From positions 79,879 through 143,878 of the forward strand of contig CAKUVD010000010.1 of assembly GCA_934695325.1 (NCBI GenBank): DNA of 64,000 nucleotides, given 5' to 3'. The translations under genes and the position numbers were made by a program. The notes under the pieces are model-generated. The model searched no databases, was not told where the DNA came from, and saw only the letters and a program-made list of their open reading frames with translations. Within the stretch, counting starts at the first letter, position 1, and the number at the start of each line of letters is the position of its first letter. Source of the DNA: an uncultured Bacteroidales bacterium. Lineage in GTDB: Bacteria; Bacteroidota; Bacteroidia; Bacteroidales; UBA932. Shown here one piece after another: positions 6,983 through 15,513 of this stretch.

Positions 6983-8638
6983 ATGCACCAACTATTCAAG
7001 TTCATAATTCCTCTGATGACAATGTTTCTCATCAGTTGTTCTGCAGACAAAACAAATGCAAGTCTTGATGACATTTCAAGTTTTTTAGACAATGAACCGG
7101 AAAGAGCAATAAACGAACTCCAAAGACTGCGTCACGAGATTAACTCCCCTGCGGAAAATGCAAAATATGCGTTGCTTATGTCTATGGCAATGGATCGCAG
7201 CGGAATAGACTACACCTCAGACTCATTGACTGCAGCAGCATTGGCGTATTATGAAAGATATGGTTCAGATGATGAAAAACTTAAGGCATACTACTTCCAC
7301 TCACAGGTATTCTACAATGCTGGTAATGATAGCCTTGCAATGAGATTTCTGGTCAAGGCAGAGCACTTGGCGCCTACAATCAAAGACCATATTTCTCTGG
7401 GCAGAGTTTATGCCGTTTGCTCAAACATCTACTATTCCATGATAGATTCCAAGAAAAGTCTTGAATACGCAAAGAAAGCGTTAGAACAGTATGAACTGGC
7501 AAAAGACAAAGCCAGAATCATTTCTGCGGAAATTCGCATGATAGACTGTTACTTGATAGCCGACAAACCTGACTCGGCAAAAATATATCTGGATAAAGTG
7601 CATGATAAAATAGAAGATCTGGATGAAAAGACAGAAGTTGACTTCTGTGAGAACAAACTCTTATATGACAGATACTATAGATTGGACTCCCTGTGTTCTG
7701 ATATAAACAAATATTTCAGGGCCTGTCCACACGACAGAATTGATTGGAAACTTGTTGCAAATTGCTACATTGCGATAGGCAAAGCCAATGAAGCAATTGT
7801 CGCGCTCAACAATTTTTCATGTCTCCATCCGGAATACAAAAACAACGTGTCATATTATAGCCTCAGAGCTGAAGCCTATGATTCATTAGGTGAATTCAGA
7901 CAAGCATATCTTTGCCACAAAAAATATAGCCATCTGTCAGATTCCATCAGTCTATCTATATACAGCCAGGATACCAAATATCTCAAGGAACGATATGACA
8001 GGGAAGTTTTTCTGCAGAACAAGAAGTTGCACTTTCTTCGCATAAGCCTATCTTTCAGCATAGGAGTCATCTTACTTATTTCCGGCATATTGTACTTTCA
8101 TAAAAAGGCCAAGTCATACAAACATGATAGCGAGGATATCTCAAGAAAGTATGAAATTCTCCTTTCCGAAAAGACTGAACTGGAGAACACCATTGCTGAC
8201 AATAATAACCGCAGTAGAATTGGTCAGAAAATAATAAAAGAACGGATAGGCATCCTGAATACAGTCATTTCAGGCTATCTTAATAACAACGGAAAAGACA
8301 TCGGAGTCAAAGCCACCAATGCCATAAACAAATTAACAAAAAGTAGAGAGGACTTTCAAGAATCCATAAGAGACAATTTCAATCTTCTGTACCCTGAATT
8401 CATAAGTCTCCTGCAACAGAAAGGCCTTAACGATGAAGAGATCACAATTTGTTGCCTATATTGCATCGGACTATCCGGGAAAGCTATAAAGTACTATACT
8501 GGAAATTCGCGCCACTATATAGAATGCCTGACCATCCGTGAGAAATTCGGCCTGAATGAGCACGACACCAACATCGGGCCATATCTGAGGAAGTTGCTCG
8601 CGGAACTGTACCCGAACACCATTGGACAAGTCTCTTAA
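6983..8638 (+). CDS. TPR-transmembrane regulator with C-terminal HTH
   Basis: A 551-residue protein. The N-terminus (MTMFLISCSA, Cys 19) reads as a lipoprotein-like signal; residues ~30-340 are helical repeats of TPR type (for example SLGRVYAVCSNIYYSMIDSK). One membrane span lies at ~352-372, followed by a coiled coil (~380-450). The last 70 residues (EEITICCLYCIGLSGKAIKY ... LRKLLAEL) match the helix-turn-helix-like end of Bacteroidota TPR regulators, with the conserved KEI/KAI, IREKFGL and DTNIGPYLRKLL blocks. The architecture implies sensing on the outside and DNA binding inside. It is divergent from the peptide/lipoprotein operon and probably controls it through the 12-mer repeats. The direct ligand may be the peptide; this is inference. 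Confidence 0.8.
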   Translation: MHQLFKFIIPLMTMFLISCSADKTNASLDDISSFLDNEPERAINELQRLRHEINSPAENAKYALLMSMAMDRSGIDYTSDSLTAAALAYYERYGSDDEKLKAYYFHSQVFYNAGNDSLAMRFLVKAEHLAPTIKDHISLGRVYAVCSNIYYSMIDSKKSLEYAKKALEQYELAKDKARIISAEIRMIDCYLIADKPDSAKIYLDKVHDKIEDLDEKTEVDFCENKLLYDRYYRLDSLCSDINKYFRACPHDRIDWKLVANCYIAIGKANEAIVALNNFSCLHPEYKNNVSYYSLRAEAYDSLGEFRQAYLCHKKYSHLSDSISLSIYSQDTKYLKERYDREVFLQNKKLHFLRISLSFSIGVILLISGILYFHKKAKSYKHDSEDISRKYEILLSEKTELENTIADNNNRSRIGQKIIKERIGILNTVISGYLNNNGKDIGVKATNAINKLTKSREDFQESIRDNFNLLYPEFISLLQQKGLNDEEITICCLYCIGLSGKAIKYYTGNSRHYIECLTIREKFGLNEHDTNIGPYLRKLLAELYPNTIGQVS

Positions 8639-8729
8639 AAAGTCACGGCCGAAACTTAATGCCAGCCGGAAAACACGAAACAATAGGAAATGCAATAGAG
8701 TCACAAGGTCTTCGCTGACTATCAATGAA

Positions 8730-8773
8730 TTATGGATTCCAAAATCCTAAAGTGCGGACTTTGGAATCCATAA
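8730..8773. repeat. Perfect 14-bp inverted repeat with 16-nt loop
   Basis: TTATGGATTCCAAA at 8730-8743 and its exact reverse complement at 8760-8773; an inner AAAGT/ACTTT pair can form a competing small hairpin. No T-run follows on either strand, so it is a poor intrinsic terminator. It sits between the 3' ends of two convergent genes (TPR regulator and pfp) and may still act as a transcription barrier or mRNA-end stabiliser. Confidence 0.55.
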
Positions 8774-8814
8774 GTTGCTGGTAATCAATGATGACGCAGT
8801 TGGCGCAAAAACAG

Positions 8815-8848
8815 AAATCGTGGGCAACCATCCGGCCGCCCACGATTT
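8815..8848 (-). terminator. Terminator of pfp
   Basis: An 11-bp perfect stem, AAATCGTGGGC paired with GCCCACGATTT, around a 12-nt loop, followed on the minus strand by CTGTTTTTG. It begins 24 nt after the pfp stop codon. Confidence 0.7.
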
Positions 8849-8872
8849 ATCATATAGTCCCATAAGGGAGAA

Positions 8873-10111
8873 TTACCACTCGAGAATCTTCTTGAAATCG
8901 TAGACAGAAGGGTCTGCGATACCGAGAGCCTTGACAGCCTCGTAATCCTCAGGAGTTACATAGTGTGCTATGTACTTATAGTAGTTCTGCGCTGTACCTG
9001 CATTGATATCCACGACTCTCGGAGGAATCTTTCCAGTCTCAGGATCCTGGAGATCAGCAAGATAGAGAGGTGAGACGTTGCCGTATGAATCTACATATAC
9101 CATGCAGCCGGTCTTGCCCTCGCTGAACAGCTGATATACGCCCATTGCGAGCTCGGTGCAGTATGTGAGGTCATAAGCGACAGGGTCCTGGCAGCGGACG
9201 TCGTAGCCGATTTCCACCGGACGGCTCTTCACCTTGAGGCCAACCTTCTTGAACTCCTTCTCGAGAAGTTCGTTGAAGAGGACAGCCTTGGAGATCTTTC
9301 CGAGCTCCGGATGGCCATGCTCATCATATGTGAAGTGAACACCTGCCTCTGCGGCTTCCTTCGCGACTTCCTCATTGTGGAACAGACCCTCTGCAGCCAC
9401 TACCGTACCGTAGTTTACGCCCATGATCTTTCTCTTGAGGATGGCTGAAATGGAAAGACGGATGATCTTGTCGAGAGTCATCTGAGTCTTGTTGAACATC
9501 TCAGGGATGATGGTCATAGGGCAATGCGTAGCCTCACCGATACCGAGCGCGAGGCTGCCGCAGGTACGGCCCATAGCCGAGATCACCAGCCAGTTGCCGG
9601 AAGTGCGGGCATCCTCATAGATAGTCCTGGCGATATGTGCGCCTTCATTCTTCGCTGAATTGTATCCGAATGTCGGAGTGTTCGCAGGAAGAGGAAGGTC
9701 ATTGTCAATGGTCTTAGGGCAATGGATATTCGCAATAGGATAGTTCTTGGCTGCGAGGAACTTGGAGATCCTGTTGGCTGTAGAGGCTGTATCGTCACCG
9801 CCGATGGTCACGAGAAGCTTGATGTTGTTATCCTTGAAGAGCTCGAGATTGAAATTCTTCTCGAAATCCTCGTCTGTCGGCTTGAAACGGCTCATTTCGA
9901 GGTAAGAACCGCCACGGTTGAAGTAACGGTCAGCCTTGAAGAAGTCGAGTTCCTCTGTACGGGCGTTCTTGCTGAAAAGTCCTGAATATCCGCCGTGGAG
10001 TCCGATTACCCTGTATCCCTTAGAAAGGAATGTCTTTGCCACACTCATTGATACTGAGTTCATTCCCGGGGCTGGACCGCCACCGCACAAGATGATGATT
10101 GCGTCTTTCAT
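8873..10111 (-). CDS. pfp: Diphosphate--fructose-6-phosphate 1-phosphotransferase
   Basis: A 412-residue phosphofructokinase. The glycine-rich phosphate loop (CGGGPAPGMN) is at 9-18, the GGDDT motif at 104-108 carries the aspartate that distinguishes PPi-dependent enzymes from ATP-dependent GGDGT ones, and PKTIDND at 132-138 holds the catalytic aspartates. MGRTCGSLALGIGEAT binds fructose 6-phosphate. It phosphorylates fructose 6-phosphate reversibly with pyrophosphate in glycolysis, the usual Bacteroidales arrangement. It is a single-gene transcript: the promoter -7 box lies at 10157-10164 and a terminator follows. ATP use cannot be excluded from sequence alone, but GGDD makes it unlikely. 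Confidence 0.9.
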   Translation of the reverse strand: MKDAIIILCGGGPAPGMNSVSMSVAKTFLSKGYRVIGLHGGYSGLFSKNARTEELDFFKADRYFNRGGSYLEMSRFKPTDEDFEKNFNLELFKDNNIKLLVTIGGDDTASTANRISKFLAAKNYPIANIHCPKTIDNDLPLPANTPTFGYNSAKNEGAHIARTIYEDARTSGNWLVISAMGRTCGSLALGIGEATHCPMTIIPEMFNKTQMTLDKIIRLSISAILKRKIMGVNYGTVVAAEGLFHNEEVAKEAAEAGVHFTYDEHGHPELGKISKAVLFNELLEKEFKKVGLKVKSRPVEIGYDVRCQDPVAYDLTYCTELAMGVYQLFSEGKTGCMVYVDSYGNVSPLYLADLQDPETGKIPPRVVDINAGTAQNYYKYIAHYVTPEDYEAVKALGIADPSVYDFKKILEW

Positions 10112-10156
10112 AATTCTTGACTAAAAGTTATAATGATGTAATATCTTTCCGGGCTG

Positions 10157-10206
10157 CAAAATTATCACTTTTCGTCCGATTTTCCACAAAAAAATGGTTA
10201 AATTTG
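10157..10206. promoter_or_regulatory. Divergent pfp/ligA promoter region
   Basis: Two -7 boxes point outwards: TAATTTTG on the minus strand (10164-10157) for pfp, with TTTG-like sequence about 22 nt upstream, and TAAATTTG on the plus strand (10199-10206) for ligA, for which I see no convincing -33. Leaders would be about 40 nt (pfp) and 77 nt (ligA). Confidence 0.45.
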
Positions 10207-10289
10207 TAAGTTTAGAGGTCAATCCGCCGCGATAGCCTCGTAAATCCAAGCCGAGCCCGAAAGGCCTGGCATTTTATAAACCGAAGAAT

Positions 10290-12395
10290 ATGGATCGCCA
10301 ACAGGCAGAAAACAGAATAAAGGAACTCAGGAAGATACTCTGGGATAACAGCAGGAAGTACTACGTGGACAACGCTCCTGAAATCAGCGACTACGAGTAT
10401 GACCACCTAATGTACGAGCTGGCAGACCTTGAGAGGCAGTATCCTGACCTCGTCACTCCGGACTCCCCTACCCGCAAGGTGGGAAGCGACCTGGAGAACT
10501 CGGACGAGACGGGCAGGACGCTGGTCACTGCCAAGAAGGAGTTCGCGCAGTATCCGCACAAGTATCCGATGCTGTCACTCGGCAACACATACAATATCGG
10601 AGAGATAGAGGATTTCGTGGCCAGGGCGTCCAAGGCCATCAGCAAGCCGTTCACATATTCCTGTGAACTGAAATTTGACGGCACTGCCATCTGCCTGACC
10701 TACAGGGACGGCAAACTTTTCAGGGCATTGACCCGCGGAGACGGCATAATCGGTGATGACGTGACCGACAATGTCCGCCATATCAGCAATATACCTGCCA
10801 CCCTCAAGGGCTCGGGATATCCGGAGGAGTTCGAGATAAGAGGCGAGATACTGATGCCGTACAAGGCATTCGACGCGTTGAACGAGGAGAGACTCAGGAA
10901 CGAAGACCAGCCGTTCGCCAATCCGAGGAACGCGGCTTCCGGCTCTCTCAAGTTGCTTGACCAGGAGGAAGTAGGACGCAGAGGGCTCTGGTGCACATTG
11001 TATCATATTCCGAGCCCTGACGTGACATTCGCCACACACGATGAGGCCCTGAATGCCGCGGCATCTTGGGGACTCCCTGTATCTGACAAGCGCAGGATCT
11101 GCCACAATATCGAAGAAATCGAGAATTACATAAACTACTGGGACAAGGAGCGCAAGTTCCTCCCGTATGCGACAGACGGCATTGTCATAAAAATCAATGA
11201 ACTGGAATATCAGACCGAACTCGGCTATACGGCGAAGTTCCCGCGATGGGCTGTAGCGTACAAGTTCAAGGCAGAACAGGCATTGACACAGATTAGGTCC
11301 ATCGACTATCAGATGGGACGCACCGGGGCGGTGACTCCGGTAGCGAATCTGGATCCGGTGCAGCTCTCAGGTACGGTGGTCAAGCGGGCGACTCTGAACA
11401 ATGCAGATATGATGGCGCAGATGGACATCCGCATTGGCGATTTCGTCTATGTTGAGAAGGGCGGCGAGATCATACCTAAGATCACGGGCGTGGAACTCTC
11501 CAGAAGAGGGCCTGATGTACGCAAGCCGGAATTTCCGACTGTCTGCCCTGACTGCGGCACGCCGCTGGTCCGTGAAGATGACGAGGCGAAATGGTTCTGC
11601 CCGAATGTAGACGGATGCCCGACCCAGATAAAGGGACGCCTGGTGCACTTCCTCAGCAGGAAAGCGATGAACGTCATCGCCGGCGACGCAACCGTGGACC
11701 AGCTTTTCGCACTGGATCTTGTCAGGACACCGGCCGACTTCTATGATCTTCGCAAGTCGGATCTGCTCCGTATGGAAGGATGGAAGGACCGGTCTGCGCA
11801 GAGATTCCTTGACAGCTTGAAGAATAGCCTCAAAGTGCCATTCGACCGTGTGCTTTTCGCATTGGGAATCAGATATGTGGGTGAATCCACGGCGAAAGAG
11901 ATAGCCACGCACTTCGGAGACATTGATTCCATAGCAGGGGCCTCGCTGGAGCAGTTGCTGGAGGTTCCGGACGTAGGTGACGTAATCGCAAGAAGCGTCT
12001 ATGATTTCTTCAGAGATGAAAGGCATTTACTGGAAATACAGCGTCTCAAGGCGGACGGTCTGAAAATGTCCATGGAGGCTCCGGCGGAGAATCTCTCGGC
12101 GGCCCTGGCAGGCAAGACAATAGTGATATCCGGCAACTTCAGCATATCCAGAGACGAGATGAAGCGGCTGATAGAACTTCACGGAGGAAAGAACAGCGGC
12201 TCCATAAGCGGCAAGACATCATTCATACTTGCAGGGAGCAAGCCGGGGCCGGAGAAAATGAAAAAGGCGGAGCAGCTCGGAATTCCCGTAATCAGTGAGG
12301 AAGAGTTCAGGGCAATGCTGCCGGACGGGGCGCTGGCGAAGGCTCCGGCTGCGGATGAGGAACCGATGACAGACTTGTTCGGAGGTGCCGTGTAA
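10290..12395 (+). CDS. ligA: NAD-dependent DNA ligase
   Basis: A 701-residue protein of full family length. The adenylation domain carries the catalytic KFDG (Lys128), preceded by the Ia domain (DYEYDHLMYEL, 34-44) that binds NMN. An OB fold follows, then a four-cysteine zinc finger (CPDCG ... FCPNVDGCP), helix-hairpin-helix repeats (VPDVGDVIARSV) and a C-terminal BRCT domain (~605-690, GKTIVISGNF). It seals nicks during replication and repair using NAD. First gene of a six-gene plus-strand run to ispG; yihY starts 12 nt downstream. All catalytic motifs are present. Confidence 0.97.
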   Translation: MDRQQAENRIKELRKILWDNSRKYYVDNAPEISDYEYDHLMYELADLERQYPDLVTPDSPTRKVGSDLENSDETGRTLVTAKKEFAQYPHKYPMLSLGNTYNIGEIEDFVARASKAISKPFTYSCELKFDGTAICLTYRDGKLFRALTRGDGIIGDDVTDNVRHISNIPATLKGSGYPEEFEIRGEILMPYKAFDALNEERLRNEDQPFANPRNAASGSLKLLDQEEVGRRGLWCTLYHIPSPDVTFATHDEALNAAASWGLPVSDKRRICHNIEEIENYINYWDKERKFLPYATDGIVIKINELEYQTELGYTAKFPRWAVAYKFKAEQALTQIRSIDYQMGRTGAVTPVANLDPVQLSGTVVKRATLNNADMMAQMDIRIGDFVYVEKGGEIIPKITGVELSRRGPDVRKPEFPTVCPDCGTPLVREDDEAKWFCPNVDGCPTQIKGRLVHFLSRKAMNVIAGDATVDQLFALDLVRTPADFYDLRKSDLLRMEGWKDRSAQRFLDSLKNSLKVPFDRVLFALGIRYVGESTAKEIATHFGDIDSIAGASLEQLLEVPDVGDVIARSVYDFFRDERHLLEIQRLKADGLKMSMEAPAENLSAALAGKTIVISGNFSISRDEMKRLIELHGGKNSGSISGKTSFILAGSKPGPEKMKKAEQLGIPVISEEEFRAMLPDGALAKAPAADEEPMTDLFGGAV

Positions 12396-12406
12396 AGACG
12401 AATATA

Positions 12407-13333
12407 ATGGGAATCAATACTAAGATACGTAAATTCAAGACATATCTGTCAGACGATATCTGGACTGTGAACTATGAGAATCTCTCGAGGATGCGCGCGC
12501 ATCTCGTAAAAGATTTGAGAGTGCTTGTCATCACAGCCAAGACATTCTCGGCCCAGAAAATCGGATTCCAGGCTGTCGCGCTCAGTTTCTTCTGCACGAT
12601 GGCCGCTGTGCCGTTCATCGCCATAGCCTTCGCCATAACAGGAGGCCTCGGACTTGAGGATGCGCTCAAGCAGGTGCTGTCCGCCAACATCTCGAACCAG
12701 CAGGCGGTGGACACCTTGTTCGGTTTCGCCGAGAATATCATAAACACGGCACAGTCCAGTCCTGTAGGCCTGGTGAGTGCGATTCTCTTCGCCTGGCTCG
12801 TCGTGTGGATGATGATGTGCGTGGAATCCGTGTTCAACAACGTATGGCGTGTGAACAAATCCCGCAACATACTGAAGCGCTTCTCATTCTACACTCTGAT
12901 AATAGTGCTCTCCCCTTTCGTGATGCTGCTGTTTTTCTCCGGATCCATCATATATTCCAACGTGCTGAACATCTTGCTCCCGAACGGAGTGGCATTCTCT
13001 GAAAGCATAAGGACATTCCTCGGCTGGATAATATTCGGAGCGGTCTCAGTCCTCACATTCTCCGCGATGTACAAGTTCATCCCGAACCACGTAGTCGAAT
13101 ACAGGCACGCATTCAAGGCGGCCCTGCTTTCCGGCCCGGTGTTCACCATAATGCAATATCTTTTCCTGGAGACGCAGATATTCGTGTCCAGGCTCAACAC
13201 AATATACGGCGCCGTAGCCGCCATACCGCTTTTTATGTTCTGGCTGAACTTCGGCTGGTTCATCATTCTGATAGGTGCTGAACTTTCCTATGCGTTCCAG
13301 AATGTGGACAACTATAATCTTGAGATGAAATGA
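12407..13333 (+). CDS. YihY/BrkB-family inner-membrane protein
   Basis: A 308-residue membrane protein with about six hydrophobic spans, starting with AVALSFFCTMAAVPFIAIAF, the characteristic first segment of the YihY/virulence factor BrkB family (often mislabelled ribonuclease BN). A conserved PNHVVEYRHAFKAALLSG and the final GAVAAIPLFMFWLNFGWFIILIGAELSYAFQN block also match. Transport function is suspected for the family but not established. It overlaps the next gene by 4 nt (ATGA) and follows ligA closely, so it is co-transcribed. Confidence 0.9.
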   Translation: MGINTKIRKFKTYLSDDIWTVNYENLSRMRAHLVKDLRVLVITAKTFSAQKIGFQAVALSFFCTMAAVPFIAIAFAITGGLGLEDALKQVLSANISNQQAVDTLFGFAENIINTAQSSPVGLVSAILFAWLVVWMMMCVESVFNNVWRVNKSRNILKRFSFYTLIIVLSPFVMLLFFSGSIIYSNVLNILLPNGVAFSESIRTFLGWIIFGAVSVLTFSAMYKFIPNHVVEYRHAFKAALLSGPVFTIMQYLFLETQIFVSRLNTIYGAVAAIPLFMFWLNFGWFIILIGAELSYAFQNVDNYNLEMK

Positions 13334-15513
13334 GCTTTTCAGAATTCACACAGAAGGACTATGAAGTCATAGCCAGGAACTATGCCGACCTCAAGGAGGC
13401 CGCCAGGAAGCGGTGCGCCGGCGAGCAGGAACTTGCGGTGGTACAGAAAGCCTTCGATTTCGCCAATGAAGCGCACAAGAACGTCAGACGGCGTTCAGGA
13501 GAACCATATATACTTCACCCTATCGCTGTCGCGAAAATCGTCGTCAATGACATCGGGCTGGGCTACAAGTCCATCGCGGCTGCACTGCTGCACGACGTGG
13601 TCGAAGACACGGATTATACCGTGGATGACATCCGCAATCTCTTCGGCGACAAGATCGCATCCCTTGTGGATGGACTCACGAAGATAAAGAACGTCCTCGA
13701 CAACCAGGACAAGAAGAACAAAAACGGCTATACCGAAAGCCTCCAGGCAGAGAATTTCAAGCGCATCCTCCTCACTCTCAATGATGATGTGCGTGTCGTG
13801 CTGATAAAGCTCGCCGACCGTCTCCACAACTGCAGGACCATCGAGTTTATGCCGGAATACAAGAGAGACAAGATCCTGAGCGAAACGATGTTCATCTTCA
13901 TCCCTCTGGCGCACAGGCTCGGCCTCTACGAAGTGAAGTCGGAAATGGAGAACATCTGGCTGCGCTACAAGGAGCCTGACGCATACAATGACATCAGTGC
14001 GAAGATAAACAGGGATATGTCCGACAAGGAGAAGAGCATTGACGAATTCATCAAGCCTATCAGAGAGGCCCTCGAGAACGCCGGGTTCGATTTCGAGATA
14101 AAGAAGCGTGTCAAGACTCCTTATTCCATCTGGCATAAGATGGTCACCAAGCAGATAACGTTCGAGCAGGTGTATGACCTATATGCTGTGAGGATAATCT
14201 TCAATCCATCCTCGGTGAACACTCAGGAGACCGAGCGCGACCAATGCTACCACGTATTCTCCATCATAACAGGCATATACAGATACAAGGCCGACCGTGT
14301 CAGAGACTGGGTGAAACACCCTAAGAGCAACGGTTACGAAGCGCTTCACTGCACTCTGATGAGCCAGACAGGCATCTGGATAGAGGTTCAGATACGCACA
14401 CGCAGGATGGACGACATCGCAGAGAAGGGAATCGCGGCGCACTGGGCGTACAAGCAGGACGGCTACATCAGCGAGAATGACAATGAGATGGACAAATGGC
14501 TGTCCAAAGTCAAGGAGATACTTGTCAATCCCGATGTCAATGCACTGGAACTTCTCGACATCATACATAACGACCTCACCACCTCCACGATCCTGGTGTT
14601 CACGCCGAAGGGCGAGCAGAAATCCATACAGAAAGGGGCTACCGCCCTGGATTTCGCATATATGATACATTCTGAGATAGGTTGCAAGGCGATTGCCGCC
14701 AAAGTCAATATGAAACTGGTCCCGCTTTCCTATGTCCTCAAGACAGGCGACCAGGTCGAGATCATCTCTGCCGAAGACGAGCATCCTAAGACAGAATGGC
14801 TGGACTTCCTGCAGACACGACACGCCAGGAACCTGGTGATGGACTGGTTCCGTCCGCAGAGGGCCGAGTACATCGAAGCCGGCAGAAAGGCATTGACGGA
14901 AAAGTTCAAGTCTCTCGGACTGAAATTCGACGACAGCTCCGCAAGGAGGATCGCGGCTTCGCTGGAGCTGAACAATTCGGATGAGCTCCTGTTCCGCTAC
15001 GGAGTAGGCTATCTCAAGTTCGACACTATCGCAGGCAAGATATCCGGCAGGGCCAAGAAGTCCGACGGCTTCACCATAAACGACCCTTCAAGCGGGCAGA
15101 AATATGTCATAGCGCCGTGCTGCAACCCGATTCCAGGAGACCCCGTCATAGGGTTCCTCTCGCCGGACGGCACGATTGTGGTACACAAGAAGAGCTGCAG
15201 CATCGCCGAGAACCTGGCGACAAAGCACGGCGACCTCATCGTGAAGACCAAATGGGAATCCGCCGAAGACAAGTCATTCCCTGTACGCATATCGCTCAAA
15301 GGGATTGACAGGATAGGACTGCTGAACGACATCACGGGCTATATCTCCGTGGTGATGGGCGTGAATATGCGTAAACTGGACCTGAATACGGAAAGCGGCA
15401 TTTTCGAAGGCACCATAGATATGTATGTGCACGACAAGGACGTCCTGGAGACAATGATCACGAAGTTGCGCAGTATCAAGGGAATACAGAGCGTGATGCG
15501 CGCCGAGTTATAA
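13330..15513 (+). CDS. RelA/SpoT-type (p)ppGpp synthetase/hydrolase
   Basis: A 727-residue long RSH protein. The N-terminal HD hydrolase domain is intact (His63 in ILHPI, HD at 88-89, ED at 92-93). The synthetase domain keeps YDLYAVRIIF, KSNGYEALH and EVQIRT, so both activities are predicted. A TGS domain follows (~415-475; ILVFTPKGEQKSIQKGATALDFAY), then a helical/zinc-finger region (IAPCCNPIPGDPVIGF) and a C-terminal ACT domain (~655-727). It makes and degrades (p)ppGpp in the stringent response. Start overlaps yihY by 4 nt. Whether a second RSH exists elsewhere cannot be seen, so I do not choose between the symbols relA, spoT and rel. Confidence 0.95.
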   Translation: MSFSEFTQKDYEVIARNYADLKEAARKRCAGEQELAVVQKAFDFANEAHKNVRRRSGEPYILHPIAVAKIVVNDIGLGYKSIAAALLHDVVEDTDYTVDDIRNLFGDKIASLVDGLTKIKNVLDNQDKKNKNGYTESLQAENFKRILLTLNDDVRVVLIKLADRLHNCRTIEFMPEYKRDKILSETMFIFIPLAHRLGLYEVKSEMENIWLRYKEPDAYNDISAKINRDMSDKEKSIDEFIKPIREALENAGFDFEIKKRVKTPYSIWHKMVTKQITFEQVYDLYAVRIIFNPSSVNTQETERDQCYHVFSIITGIYRYKADRVRDWVKHPKSNGYEALHCTLMSQTGIWIEVQIRTRRMDDIAEKGIAAHWAYKQDGYISENDNEMDKWLSKVKEILVNPDVNALELLDIIHNDLTTSTILVFTPKGEQKSIQKGATALDFAYMIHSEIGCKAIAAKVNMKLVPLSYVLKTGDQVEIISAEDEHPKTEWLDFLQTRHARNLVMDWFRPQRAEYIEAGRKALTEKFKSLGLKFDDSSARRIAASLELNNSDELLFRYGVGYLKFDTIAGKISGRAKKSDGFTINDPSSGQKYVIAPCCNPIPGDPVIGFLSPDGTIVVHKKSCSIAENLATKHGDLIVKTKWESAEDKSFPVRISLKGIDRIGLLNDITGYISVVMGVNMRKLDLNTESGIFEGTIDMYVHDKDVLETMITKLRSIKGIQSVMRAEL

